A stretch of DNA of 64,000 nt from Candidatus Bathyanammoxibius amoris (GTDB lineage Bacteria > Planctomycetota > Brocadiia > Brocadiales > Bathyanammoxibiaceae). Position numbers and translations under genes: made by a program. The DNA lies in the NCBI GenBank assembly GCA_024451685.1, contig JAMXCW010000006.1:69218-133217 (forward strand). Direction: 5' to 3'. Under the pieces are notes generated by a model. That model saw nothing but the letters and a program-made list of their open reading frames with translations, was not told where the DNA came from and searched no databases. Positions 41,302 through 50,682 of this stretch are shown here, piece by piece. Numbering within the stretch: the stretch's first letter is position 1; the number at the start of each line of letters is the position of its first letter.

Positions 41302-42864
41302 ATGGACGCATCTAGCTGGCCAATTCTATCGTTACTAATATTGTTGCCTGCGGCAGGGGCAATGGTCATTTTCCTTGGACTCTGGCAGAATGAATTCCTG
41401 TCAAAGCTCCTGGCCATCCTGTTAGGCATCGAGAATCTGGTATTGGCTATATTTCTTTTTATGCGATTTGACCCTGCATGCGCCGATATGCAGTTTGTGG
41501 AGAAGCACAACTGGATACCCGAGCTGGGCGCCAGCTACAGCCTGGGCGTGGACGGGATAAGCCTTTTCATGGTGCTTATATCCACGTTTATGGTTGCCCT
41601 GGCCATGCTTGCCTCATGGAACCAGGAGGGAAAACGGCAGGGCCTTTTTTACGGATTCTTGCTGTTTCTGGAAGCGGGGCTTATCGGTTTATTCCTTGCG
41701 CAGGACCTTCTGCTGTTTTACGTCTTCTGGGAAATCATGTTGATACCGATGTACTTCCTTATCGGCGTGTGGGGAGGTGAGAACAGGCGCTATGCCACGC
41801 TGAAGCTCATAATATACACGATGAGCACCAGCCTGCTCATGCTGGTGGCCATACTTGCCCTTTACTTCTTCCATCACGGCCAGACGGGGGAGTACACCTT
41901 TGACATAACGAGGCTCTATGACACGCCGATTCCGCCACATGCCTTGCTGCCGATGGCGCTTGCGTTTTTTGTGGCGTTTGCGGTAAAGTCACCCCTGTTC
42001 CCCTTCCATACCTGGCTTACAGACGCGCATGCCGAGGCCCCGGTCTCGGGTGCCGTGGATATCACCGGCTTACTTATAAAGACGGGGGCTTACGCGTTCC
42101 TGCGGTTCCTGTTGCCCCTGTTCCCGGAATTTTCTACAAGCTTTGCCCCTATTGTGGTGGTACTTGCGCTCATCGCCAACCTGTACGGCGCTACGTTGGC
42201 GGCGGCACAGGATGACATGAAGAGGCTTATTGCCTACGCCAGTATTAGCCACGTCGGACTGGTTATACTCGGGATATTTGTGTTTAACGTCCAGGGTATT
42301 GAGGGTGCGCTGTTTATGATGGTCTCAATCGCCCTCTGCAGCGGTGGACTGTTTCTGGTTGTAGGTATGATTCACCAGAGGAGCGGGAGCAAAAAGATTT
42401 CTCAACTGGGCGGGCTGTGGAAGGATATGCCGGTTCTGGCAGGTTTCTTCCTGTTTTTTGTAGTTGCTTCGGTGGGCCTGCCGGGATTGAGCAACTTCGT
42501 CGGTGAGTTCCTGATCTTCATTGGCGCGTTCAAAGTCAGTGTGATTTACGGCGTGCTGGCCGCCTTTGTGGTGGTGCTTACCGCCGTCTATCTGCTGTGG
42601 ATGTTCTGGAGGATTATGCTGGAGAAGCCGCCCGAAGGCGCCAGGTCCTGGCAGGACCTTTCTCTGGCAGAAACGGTTACTCTTACTATACCCGCGGTCA
42701 TAGTGGTCGTCATTGGCGTATATCCTAATCTGTTGCTCGACAGGATTGAACCCTCCGCCTTAAAACTTATAGGACAGGTGAAGAAAGAAACGGCACAATT
42801 GGACGATACCGGGAGAGAAAACGGTGTCCGTCTGGTCAAGACTGAAAGAGATGGGTCTGAATAA
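41302..42864 (+). CDS. nuoM: NADH-quinone oxidoreductase subunit M
   Basis: A 520 aa antiporter-like proton-pumping subunit: FYVFWEIMLIPMYFLIGVWGG (key Glu), KSPLFPFHTWLTDAHAEAPVSGAVD and DDMKRLIAYASISHVG. Ends 3 bp before nuoN. Confidence 0.97.
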   Translation: MDASSWPILSLLILLPAAGAMVIFLGLWQNEFLSKLLAILLGIENLVLAIFLFMRFDPACADMQFVEKHNWIPELGASYSLGVDGISLFMVLISTFMVALAMLASWNQEGKRQGLFYGFLLFLEAGLIGLFLAQDLLLFYVFWEIMLIPMYFLIGVWGGENRRYATLKLIIYTMSTSLLMLVAILALYFFHHGQTGEYTFDITRLYDTPIPPHALLPMALAFFVAFAVKSPLFPFHTWLTDAHAEAPVSGAVDITGLLIKTGAYAFLRFLLPLFPEFSTSFAPIVVVLALIANLYGATLAAAQDDMKRLIAYASISHVGLVILGIFVFNVQGIEGALFMMVSIALCSGGLFLVVGMIHQRSGSKKISQLGGLWKDMPVLAGFFLFFVVASVGLPGLSNFVGEFLIFIGAFKVSVIYGVLAAFVVVLTAVYLLWMFWRIMLEKPPEGARSWQDLSLAETVTLTIPAVIVVVIGVYPNLLLDRIEPSALKLIGQVKKETAQLDDTGRENGVRLVKTERDGSE

Positions 42865-42867
42865 ACT

Positions 42868-44322
42868 ATGGAGATAACGCTTCCTTTTGTCAATCTGAGT
42901 ACGATAATGCCGCTGCTCATCGTGGCCTTCTTTGCGATGGCGGCGTTGTTGGTAGACGCGTTCTATCGCAATAAGCTGTACGTGTTTATAACGAGCCTTC
43001 TGGGGCTGGGCCTCGCCCTCTTTGCAGTGTATTCACAATGGGGGGCCGTTGTTCCACCTGAGGAATCCATGGTGGCCATCAACAGCTACACGGTATTCTT
43101 CGATACTATATTTATATTGGTCGCGGCCGCGACAATGTTCATATCCTTGGGTTACGTGGAATTTACGGGTATTGACGGCGGGAAATATTATCCGCTCCTT
43201 TTGCTGGCTGTTCTGGGGATGATGCTTCTTGTGTCGTGCAGGGACCTGCTCGTGATGTTCCTGGCCATAGAGCTTTTATCCATATCATCCTACGTTCTGG
43301 TCGCCTCCCAGAGGGAAAGGTGGGTATCCAATGAGGCCGCCATTAAATACATGCTTACGGGTGCTTTTGCCAGCGCGTTTTTACTTTTTGGTATAGCCCT
43401 TGTCTTCGGTGGCACGGGGACGATTGATTTCATAAAGATAAAGCAGGCACTTTCGCAGGGTACGGTACCGTTCCACGCCCAGATAGGTCTGGCAATGATG
43501 CTGGTAGGGCTGGGCTTTAAGATTTCGATGGTCCCTTTCCACATGTGGGCGCCTGACGTCTATGAAGGGGCACCGACGCCCATCAGCGGTTTCCTGTCCG
43601 CGGGGAGCAAGATAGCCGTCTTCGCCCTCTTACTGAGGCTCTTTGCAGGGCCGTTCGCCGTACCGCACGTTGACTGGGTGGCCACGCTCTGGTGGATTTC
43701 GGTCTTGACCATGTTTGTGGGTAACATCTCCGCACTGCTTCAGAACAGCGTTAAGAGAATGCTTGCCTACTCCAGTATTGCCCAAGTAGGTTATATGCTT
43801 GTCGCCCTGGTCGTACTTGATACGAGGGCGATGGAGGCCGCCGTTCTGTATATGGCCGTGTACGCGATGACCGGGCTGGCGGCATTCGGTTGTATAGCCT
43901 ATCTATCCAAGGGGCCCGAGGAGAGACTCAACGTACAGGATTATGCGGGGGTGGCCTACAATTACCCGATACAGTCTGCCGTCCTGTCCGTATGCCTCCT
44001 CTCTCTGGCGGGGATTCCTCTTACGGCAGGATTTATAGGAAAGTTGTATCTATTTGGCGCGGCGGTTAACGCGGGCTTCGTAGGCCTGGCCGTGATCGGC
44101 GTACTTAATTCGGCTGTCTCCTTATATTACTACCTGGGACTCCTGCTGAGGATGTACACAATGCCTGAGGGGGCGGGCGAGCCGGTGGTAACTCATCCAA
44201 TGGCGGGGAGGTTGGTCCTGGCCATATTGGGTGTTGCCATCCTGGTCCTGGGGGTTTATCCCTCTCCTGTGTTGGGGTTAATTAAAGAGGCTGTTGCCGC
44301 GATAGCGTCTCCCGTGATGTAA
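42868..44322 (+). CDS. nuoN: NADH-quinone oxidoreductase subunit N
   Basis: A 484 aa antiporter-like subunit: FLAIELLSISSYVLVA, KISMVPFHMWAPDVYEGAPTPI and NSVKRMLAYSSIAQVGYMLV. Completes the set of 14 genes, so a whole NADH-coupled proton pump is encoded. Confidence 0.97.
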   Translation: MEITLPFVNLSTIMPLLIVAFFAMAALLVDAFYRNKLYVFITSLLGLGLALFAVYSQWGAVVPPEESMVAINSYTVFFDTIFILVAAATMFISLGYVEFTGIDGGKYYPLLLLAVLGMMLLVSCRDLLVMFLAIELLSISSYVLVASQRERWVSNEAAIKYMLTGAFASAFLLFGIALVFGGTGTIDFIKIKQALSQGTVPFHAQIGLAMMLVGLGFKISMVPFHMWAPDVYEGAPTPISGFLSAGSKIAVFALLLRLFAGPFAVPHVDWVATLWWISVLTMFVGNISALLQNSVKRMLAYSSIAQVGYMLVALVVLDTRAMEAAVLYMAVYAMTGLAAFGCIAYLSKGPEERLNVQDYAGVAYNYPIQSAVLSVCLLSLAGIPLTAGFIGKLYLFGAAVNAGFVGLAVIGVLNSAVSLYYYLGLLLRMYTMPEGAGEPVVTHPMAGRLVLAILGVAILVLGVYPSPVLGLIKEAVAAIASPVM

Positions 44323-44339
44323 TTCCTTCCACATAATAT

Positions 44340-45605
44340 ATGCCCTCGCTAAAGACCTTCGACTGCATAGTAGTAGGCGGTGGGCCCGCAGGCTCTATGG
44401 CAGCCTATACGCTTGCCGGCAATGGGATAAGTGTTGCCATATTAGAGGCAAAAGACCCTTCCACAGCCTCCGTATCCAAGGTGTGCGGGGGTGGACTGCA
44501 GCTAAAGGCCGTTCGTATACTACCGTTCGACGTTAAAGAGGTGGTGGAACGGGAGGTCTTCGGCATGGTCTTCCAGCGGGGGCTGAGGGAGAGGTTTACG
44601 AGGAGGTGCAGCCTGCCCATCTCTTACACCGTGAACCGCGCCAGGTTTGATGACTTTCTGCTCAGACATGCCCTGGGGGTTGGGGCAAAGCTCTTCCATG
44701 GGGAAAAGGCACTGTCACTCGAACCTACCACCGGCCGCACAGGCATTACCAGGGTCTTTACCGGCGGAGACGTCTTTGAGGCCCGTGTGGTGGTCGGCGC
44801 GGATGGGGCACACAGCATGGTAAGGAAGGTCTTAAAAGACCCCGGCGGTACTGCCTTGGTTCAGCTGGGTCTTGTCTGTGAGGTAGAAAAAGAGAGAAGC
44901 AATGCCCGGATACCGGAAAACCTCTTTATAATTGACTGGGGCAGCGTTCCGGGTGGATACGCGTGGATATTCCCCAAGGAGACCACCCTTACAGTAGGCG
45001 CCATGGTTCCCCGTGAATTGGCCGGGATTTTGAGGCCATACCTGCATAAATTTCTTGAAAAAGAGGGCCTGAAGATACCTGATGACGGACGTCTTTCCAC
45101 GCATCCTATACCTACCCGGAGGCCGGGAGAACGTATTGCCGCGGGCTGGGGGGTGCTGGTGGGTGATGCCGCGGGGCTTGTAGACCCGTTTATGGGCGAG
45201 GGGCTGTATTATGCCCTGAGGAGCGGGCAGATTGCCGCATGTCATATCCAGAAGTATCTCGCCGGAGGAGGCGACAGTCTCCTGGACTACGAGAGGGAAA
45301 TCGACGTGGGGCTGATGCAGGAGATAATCGCCGCGGGAAAGATGCGGAGTTTCTTCAATACCTTCCCCCGCTACATCCACAACCTGTACCGCAGGAACGA
45401 CCGGCTGTGGTATGCCTACTGCGAGGTGCTGCGCGGAGACAGGACTCTGGAGGGGCTGCAGAGGGTCAGGGCCAGGCCGCCCGGGCCGATACTGAGGTAT
45501 CTGGAAAAATTTACCGCCTGGTATGAGGCGCGGCAAATAAGCAGATTCAATGGGTCCCCAATGTATAAATTTTTAGTCTCGAAGGGGGACAGTTCGAAGA
45601 GTTAA
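44340..45605 (+). CDS. Geranylgeranyl reductase family flavoprotein
   Basis: A 421 aa FAD-dependent oxidoreductase. Rossmann start DCIVVGGGPAGSMAAYTLAGNG (FAD ADP part), KVCGGGLQLKA (the C-G-G motif of the family), VVGADGAHSMVRK and the second FAD motif GDAAGLVDPFMGEGLYYALRSG. Family members reduce isoprenoid double bonds (chlorophyll, archaeal lipids, menaquinone side chains) or serve unknown roles. It lies 17 bp after nuoN on the same strand, so it belongs to the nuo transcript; a role in modifying the quinone used by complex I is plausible but inferred. Confidence 0.9.
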   Translation: MPSLKTFDCIVVGGGPAGSMAAYTLAGNGISVAILEAKDPSTASVSKVCGGGLQLKAVRILPFDVKEVVEREVFGMVFQRGLRERFTRRCSLPISYTVNRARFDDFLLRHALGVGAKLFHGEKALSLEPTTGRTGITRVFTGGDVFEARVVVGADGAHSMVRKVLKDPGGTALVQLGLVCEVEKERSNARIPENLFIIDWGSVPGGYAWIFPKETTLTVGAMVPRELAGILRPYLHKFLEKEGLKIPDDGRLSTHPIPTRRPGERIAAGWGVLVGDAAGLVDPFMGEGLYYALRSGQIAACHIQKYLAGGGDSLLDYEREIDVGLMQEIIAAGKMRSFFNTFPRYIHNLYRRNDRLWYAYCEVLRGDRTLEGLQRVRARPPGPILRYLEKFTAWYEARQISRFNGSPMYKFLVSKGDSSKS

Positions 45606-45667
45606 AGGGTTGAGGCTGCAAAATAATTCAATGATGACTATTTTTCAAACCGGCTGGTTCGGACGGG

Positions 45668-46228
45668 TTAAAACTTCAATATTTCTTCGGTCTTCTTCTC
45701 AATGGTCTGGGTAACCTTTTTTTCGTAAGAGTGTGTCAGGTCCAGCACCTTATTCCTGGTCTTGTGGGCATCGTCCTCGGTGAGTATGGAGTCCTTTTCC
45801 TCTTTGTCTATACGCTTGTTGGCCTCCCTGCGTATGTTTCTTATAGAGACCTTGGTACCCTCAGAGAGTTCTTTGACCTGGGATGCCAGTTTCTTCCTGC
45901 GTTCTTCGCTTAAGGGAGGGAGGTTGATGCGGATACACTTCCCGTCGTTCTGGGGGTTAAGCCCCAGATCAGACTGCAGGATGGCTTTTTCTATCTCTTT
46001 CAGTACAGAGGGGTCGTATGGTTTTATTACGATGGCCTGTGGTTCGGGTATGGCTACCGTGGCAAGTTGTTTCAGTGGCGTGCCCGTGCCGTAGTAGTCA
46101 ACCTTTACATGATCGACGAGACCGGGGCTGGCACGTCCGGCGCGTATGCCTTTCAACTCCTCGTCCAGTACGTGCAACATTTTTTCCATCTTCTTTTCCG
46201 CCCCCTGTAGAATCTCTTCGGCGCTCAT
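45668..46228 (-). CDS. frr: Ribosome recycling factor
   Basis: A 186 aa RRF with the GIRAGRASPGLVDHVKVDYYGTGTPLKQLA and IRINLPPLSEERRK signatures. It frees ribosomes from mRNA after termination, with EF-G. It overlaps the pyrH stop by 4 bp and is the last gene of the rpsB-tsf-pyrH-frr unit. Confidence 0.98.
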   Translation of the reverse strand: MSAEEILQGAEKKMEKMLHVLDEELKGIRAGRASPGLVDHVKVDYYGTGTPLKQLATVAIPEPQAIVIKPYDPSVLKEIEKAILQSDLGLNPQNDGKCIRINLPPLSEERRKKLASQVKELSEGTKVSIRNIRREANKRIDKEEKDSILTEDDAHKTRNKVLDLTHSYEKKVTQTIEKKTEEILKF

Positions 46229-46947
46229 CTCTTTTCGCCCTTACTGCTGATGAACGTGCCTATAGGCTCTCCCTCAAGGACCTTCCTGATATTTTGCCGC
46301 GTCTTTAGTTTGAATATGATTATGGGCAGGCCATTGTCCCTGCAGAGGATAAGCGCGGCAGGGTCAAAGATGGTTTTGAAGCCACCTTCGAGTATCTGGT
46401 TATAGTCCAGCCTGTCGAACAACTCCGCGTCGGGTTCTTTAAACGGGTCGGCTGAATATACGCCTTCGACCTTGGTCGCCTTTAACAGTATGTCTGCCTC
46501 AAGTTCCAGCGCTTTTATGGCGGCGGCGCTGTCTGTGGTAAGGTACGGGTTTCCAGTTCCGCCTGCCAGTATAACGACCCGTCCTTCGTCCATGTATTTC
46601 TTGCAGTTTCGTCTGTTATATGGTTCGATCAGTTCATATATCTCAAGCACACTCTGGGCAGCGGTCTTAATCCCTATCTTCTCCAAGATGTCCTGAAGCA
46701 CCAGGGCGTTTATGATGGTGGCTACCATACCCGCGCTGTCTGCCTGTGCGCGGCTGAGACCTAACTTAGAAAGCTCTACCCCCCTGACCATATTGCCCCC
46801 GCCCACCACCAGGGCTAGCTTCGCACCGGTGGCGACGGCATCCTCTATCTCGCGGGCTATAAAATTTACGCTGTCCGGGTCGATGCCCGCCCCAAATTCT
46901 TCTCCACTTATCTTTACTACCACCGTGTTGTATTTGGCGTTTACCAT
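46225..46947 (-). CDS. pyrH: Uridylate kinase
   Basis: A 240 aa bacterial UMP kinase of the amino-acid-kinase fold: VVVKISGEEFGAG, LALVVGGGNMVRGVEL and LAGGTGNPYLTTDSAAA are family marks. UMP + ATP to UDP. It lies between tsf and frr in the classic order. Confidence 0.98.
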   Translation of the reverse strand: MVNAKYNTVVVKISGEEFGAGIDPDSVNFIAREIEDAVATGAKLALVVGGGNMVRGVELSKLGLSRAQADSAGMVATIINALVLQDILEKIGIKTAAQSVLEIYELIEPYNRRNCKKYMDEGRVVILAGGTGNPYLTTDSAAAIKALELEADILLKATKVEGVYSADPFKEPDAELFDRLDYNQILEGGFKTIFDPAALILCRDNGLPIIIFKLKTRQNIRKVLEGEPIGTFISSKGEKR

Positions 46948-46981
46948 GAGAAGACCCGCCGGTTAGGTTGTTAGTCGTTCT

Positions 46982-47569
46982 TCACTTACCAACTTCAAAC
47001 CTCGCAAACCTGTTTACTTTAATGTTCTCTCCCAGCTTGGCAATACACGCGGTGAGGACGTTTCCTATAGTCTGACTGTCATCCTTTATGAACGGCTGCT
47101 CAAGGAGGCATTTCCCCTTATAAAAGGCCTCAAGCTTGCCGCTGATTACTTTTTCTATTATCTCCGCAGGCTTGTCAGAAACTCCGCGCTGAAACTCCGC
47201 CTTTTTTTCTTCCACGACCTGGGGGTCTACGTCTTCCTTGCAGACGGCCATGGGATTGGTAGCCGCAACCTGCATGCACAGGTCCTTCAGGAGCTGTTCA
47301 ACCAGATCGTTTTTTGCGACGAAGTCCGTCTCACAGTTGACTTCGACCATGACACCTACCTTGCCGTTAAAATGTATGTAAGAACCTATCCGGCCTTCTT
47401 TTGTGGTGCGGGAGCTCTTTTTCTCGGCGATACGGTGACCCTTCTTTCTGAGTATCTCTGCGGCCCTGTCGAAATCGCCGCCCGTCTCCTCCAGGGCATT
47501 CTTACAGTCTAACACCCCTGCACTGGTCTTCTCCCTCAGTGCTTTTACGTTCTCCTTGTCAACAGGCAT
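46982..47569 (-). CDS. tsf: Elongation factor Ts (short form)
   Basis: A 195 aa EF-Ts, shorter than the ~280 aa E. coli form, like the Thermus and cyanobacterial type. LREKTSAGVLDCKNALEETGGD (N-terminal) and GVMVEVNCETDFVAKND (TDF core motif) are intact. Nucleotide exchange on EF-Tu. Confidence 0.97.
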   Translation of the reverse strand: MPVDKENVKALREKTSAGVLDCKNALEETGGDFDRAAEILRKKGHRIAEKKSSRTTKEGRIGSYIHFNGKVGVMVEVNCETDFVAKNDLVEQLLKDLCMQVAATNPMAVCKEDVDPQVVEEKKAEFQRGVSDKPAEIIEKVISGKLEAFYKGKCLLEQPFIKDDSQTIGNVLTACIAKLGENIKVNRFARFEVGK

Positions 47570-47608
47570 TTGCCGATTTCCTTCTGTTTCTTACGTCGTT
47601 CGTGGATT

Positions 47609-48328
47609 CTAAGGCTGGCCGACTTCTTGATGACTGACTACCGGCTCACTGGGCTTACCGTTCAGTACGGCGTCGGTCATTTTGGTGAGAAAGACTTCGA
47701 TTGATCTCATGGCGTCATCGTTTCCTGGAATACATATGTCTACCAGGTCAGGGTCACAGTCCGTATCTGTAAGACAAATAGTGGGGATACCAAGCTTGTT
47801 GGCCTCTTTTACAGCCGTTATTTCTCTGTTCGGGTCAACAATAATGACGGCTCCCGGCAGTTCTGTCATATTCCTCATGCCGTCCAGGTTCTTTTTAAGT
47901 TTTCTTGCCTCTCTATTCAAGGAGGATATGATTTTTTTGCTGTACTGGTTTGCGTCTTCACCGGCGAGAAGTTCTTCAAGCTCCTTAAGGTGCTTAATTC
48001 TCAGGCTTATGGTGTTGAAGTTGGTTAGCGTACCACCCAGCCACCTTTCAGTCACAAAGTGCATCCCGGCCCGCCTGGCTTCACGGGTGACTGTATTACG
48101 CGCCTGCCATTTGGTGCCCACAAAGAGGACGTCTTTGCCCGAGCCGGACAGCTTTGTTAGAAATTTATGGGCCGTTATGAGACCCCTTAAAGTTTCTCTT
48201 AAATTGATAATGTGTATAAGGTTATGTCTACCGAAAATATACGGTTTCATCTTTGGATTCCACCTCGAAGTCCTGTGTCCAAAGTGAAATCCGGCTCTTA
48301 TCAATTCTTCGAGCGTAATTACCGGCAA
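47609..48328 (-). CDS. rpsB: Ribosomal protein S2
   Basis: A 239 aa S2: AGFHFGHRTSRWNPKMKPYIFG, WLGGTLTNF and PGNDDAMRSI are family marks. Ribosome site GGAGGG before ATG. First gene of the unit, with its own promoter (48379-48406). Confidence 0.98.
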   Translation of the reverse strand: MPVITLEELIRAGFHFGHRTSRWNPKMKPYIFGRHNLIHIINLRETLRGLITAHKFLTKLSGSGKDVLFVGTKWQARNTVTREARRAGMHFVTERWLGGTLTNFNTISLRIKHLKELEELLAGEDANQYSKKIISSLNREARKLKKNLDGMRNMTELPGAVIIVDPNREITAVKEANKLGIPTICLTDTDCDPDLVDICIPGNDDAMRSIEVFLTKMTDAVLNGKPSEPVVSHQEVGQP

Positions 48329-48378
48329 AAAATTCCCTCCTGTTAATACGTCTGGCTACCGGAGTTAAAAGAAGCTAA

Positions 48379-48406
48379 AATGTAGCACAAATATCGAAAA
48401 TGTCAA
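48379..48406 (-). promoter_or_regulatory. Promoter of rpsB-tsf-pyrH-frr
   Basis: Minus strand: perfect TTGACA (48406-48401), 16-nt spacer, TACATT (48384-48379). The -35 box contains the TGA stop codon (48403-48405) of the upstream radical SAM gene. It lets the translation unit be expressed apart from the upstream block. Confidence 0.75.
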
Positions 48407-49641
48407 GATAACACGCCAACCTTATCTGTGCTTGCGACGGGAACATCATCGGGAATGGATTCGATGGGTATAGGGAGCTTGGGATTCGGTGGGAGGGGAT
48501 CAATATACTTCCTCCGGTACGCCTTGCTTTGCATCCTGCAGCTTGAGAATTTCCGGTTAAAGTCAGGATGTGTTACCATCTTCTTCCATATTGATTGTAT
48601 AGGCATATCCCTTACGTTTCCAAAGTTTATCGGATTAAAGTCACAGGGGTTTATATCACCGTACGCCGTCATGTAGAACTGAGAACTGGCGCCATAGCAA
48701 CCCACACCCATCGGCGAATTTATGAGCGCCATGGCGTTTATTCCCATGGGTGTAGTCTCATAATACTTCCTGGCCAGTGCGATAACCGCCTTGCGCTCGG
48801 CGGGGCCAAGAATCTTGGATGTGTCTTTCAAAAACCTTCCCGACGGGATACAGTCAAAGATAGTGACCTCTGCAAAGCCCTCTTTATTCGCTATCCGGAG
48901 TAGTCGTTCCAAATGGCCGTCTCTCAGGTTTTCGTGTGTGGCATAGGTTGAGATGCCGGTGAGTATACCTGCCTCTCTGGCCCGGCTTGCGCCCTCAAAG
49001 GCCTTTTCGTAGCAGCCCGTCACCTTACGGAATTCATCGTGCAGAACCGACTCGCTGTGGTCTATTGATATATTTAACGAAAACAGCCCGGCATCCTTCA
49101 GCCTTTTGACGTTTTCTTCTGTGAGAAGGAGTCCGTTGGTAAATATCATAACCACCGCTTTCGACTTGTCCACATGCTCAATCAGTTCGTACAGGTCTTC
49201 TCTCAGCATGGGCTCCCCGCCCACGTATATAATGAGAGTCGCCCCAAGATCCAGGGCCCCGTCAACCACCTTCTTTATCTCGTCAACACTCAGCTCTTCT
49301 TTGGAAGAGTCCTTGAAGGGGTCCGCGCTGCAGTGGATGCACTGGCACTGGCACTTATGGGTGATGGCAAGATTGGCGGTAACGGGAAAGGCCATTTTCT
49401 CCAGCATCATTCTCACTTTTCTGGACAAAAAGCGCATTCCGGCAGGTGACGGGTGCGGGGGGTTGTACAGATTATAGACGTTTTTGCCGTCTACCTTCGC
49501 GATGACCTTAAAGGTGTTGAGTTTATGGAAAAACTGTTGTACGAACGGCTGCAACATGTCGCCCATATAGCCCTGGGCCCTCCCATAAACCTTGCCGTTA
49601 ATCATCTCTGCTTCTATGTTGAAAAAATCAAACGTCTCCAT
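48403..49641 (-). CDS. Radical SAM protein with a SPASM-like C-terminus, function unknown
   Basis: A 412 aa radical SAM enzyme. The cluster motif is Cys97-x3-Cys101-x2-Cys104 with an extra Cys99 (HKCQCQCIHC), followed by the GGEPMLR SAM-binding motif. The C-terminal part has a SPASM-like set: GVGCYGASSQFYMTAYGDINPCDF and later SSCRMQ, so at least one auxiliary [4Fe-4S] cluster is likely. The substrate is not known; SPASM members often modify peptides or proteins. It lies between a Gfo/Idh oxidoreductase (4 bp upstream) and rpsB, in a run of envelope genes. The N-terminal 90 residues (FFNIEAEMINGKVYGRAQGYMG) are not a known domain to me. Confidence 0.88.
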   Translation of the reverse strand: METFDFFNIEAEMINGKVYGRAQGYMGDMLQPFVQQFFHKLNTFKVIAKVDGKNVYNLYNPPHPSPAGMRFLSRKVRMMLEKMAFPVTANLAITHKCQCQCIHCSADPFKDSSKEELSVDEIKKVVDGALDLGATLIIYVGGEPMLREDLYELIEHVDKSKAVVMIFTNGLLLTEENVKRLKDAGLFSLNISIDHSESVLHDEFRKVTGCYEKAFEGASRAREAGILTGISTYATHENLRDGHLERLLRIANKEGFAEVTIFDCIPSGRFLKDTSKILGPAERKAVIALARKYYETTPMGINAMALINSPMGVGCYGASSQFYMTAYGDINPCDFNPINFGNVRDMPIQSIWKKMVTHPDFNRKFSSCRMQSKAYRRKYIDPLPPNPKLPIPIESIPDDVPVASTDKVGVLS

Positions 49642-49645
49642 CCTC

Positions 49646-50671
49646 TTACACTCCCTGCATTGACTTCCAGCTTTCTTCCGCCTTCTTCAGCACCTCGGTA
49701 GCCACCTTCAAGGCATTCAGGCCATCCTCGCCGGAAACTCTTGGCTTACCATGAGTTAGAACACAGTCCACAAAGCTCTCCAACTCCTTTTTCAGGGGCT
49801 CTTGTTCGTTCTCCATCTTTATGTGTTTAACCTCAAGCTGGTCTCCGAAGTTGTAATCTTTCAGGTCGATAAGGCTTTTTGCGTTCAATCCTTGCATGTT
49901 TATCGAGTCAAGGGTTAGATTCGGAGACTTCTTGTAAATTATAGCTTCTTGCTTTTCGTAATCCAGTGAAATATATACATTTTCTGAGAACAGGCGTATC
50001 TTCCTCATGGGCCTGAAGGAGACACGGCTTGCCGTAACATTTGCCACGCAACCGTTCTCAAACGTTAACCTGGCGTTGGCTACGTCTTCTTTGGAAGAGA
50101 TGATCCTTGCACCCACCGCCTCTACCTTCTTTACGGGGGATTGTGCCAGGTGAAGTATTATATCTATATCGTGCACCATTAAGTCGAGTATTACACCGGT
50201 ATCCTTCGCGCGGAAATTGAAGTTAGAAAGCCTGTGGCACTCTATAAACCGCGGTGTCATGGGGTACTCTTCAACCGCCTTGATGACGGGATTGAAACGT
50301 TCTATGTAGCCTACCTGCAGGAGGGTGTCGGTTTTCATGCCAAGGTCCACCAGGGCCATGGCCTCATCTATGTTTCCTGCCATGGGTTTCTCCAACAGTA
50401 CCGGTATGCCCCTGTTTAGGAAGTGAGAGGCGACTTCAAAATGGGCGGAGGTCGGCACGACTACACTGACCGCCGCGGCCTTGTCGTCCAGCACGTCCAG
50501 GTTGGGAAAATACTGCGTACCCAGTCGCTGCGCGACCGCTTTCCCCTGTTGTTCGTCAATGTCTACTACCCCGACAAGCTCTGTGTTAGGAAGCTGGGAA
50601 TAAACCCTGGCATGCTCCTTACCCAGATGGCCGACACCGACGACTGCTATCTTGAGCTTCTTTTTCACCAT
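49646..50671 (-). CDS. Gfo/Idh/MocA-family oxidoreductase next to lpxA
   Basis: A 341 aa NAD(P)-dependent dehydrogenase of the Gfo/Idh/MocA family. The Rossmann start KIAVVGVGHLGKEHARVY, the VLLEKPMAGNIDEA catalytic-lysine motif and the DLMVHDIDIILHLA segment are clear. It lies right after lpxA in the same direction. In Acidithiobacillus and Leptospira a dehydrogenase of this family (GnnA) oxidises UDP-GlcNAc at C3, a step to amide-linked lipid A. No GnnB-like transaminase is nearby, so GnnA is only one possibility. Confidence 0.9.
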   Translation of the reverse strand: MVKKKLKIAVVGVGHLGKEHARVYSQLPNTELVGVVDIDEQQGKAVAQRLGTQYFPNLDVLDDKAAAVSVVVPTSAHFEVASHFLNRGIPVLLEKPMAGNIDEAMALVDLGMKTDTLLQVGYIERFNPVIKAVEEYPMTPRFIECHRLSNFNFRAKDTGVILDLMVHDIDIILHLAQSPVKKVEAVGARIISSKEDVANARLTFENGCVANVTASRVSFRPMRKIRLFSENVYISLDYEKQEAIIYKKSPNLTLDSINMQGLNAKSLIDLKDYNFGDQLEVKHIKMENEQEPLKKELESFVDCVLTHGKPRVSGEDGLNALKVATEVLKKAEESWKSMQGV

Positions 50672-50682
50672 CTTTCAGATTC

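Noticed and set aside
45620-45690. Terminator between the nuo operon and frr
   Set aside because: An imperfect AACCGG/GGGTT inverted repeat is present but weak, overlaps the frr end and has no T-run.
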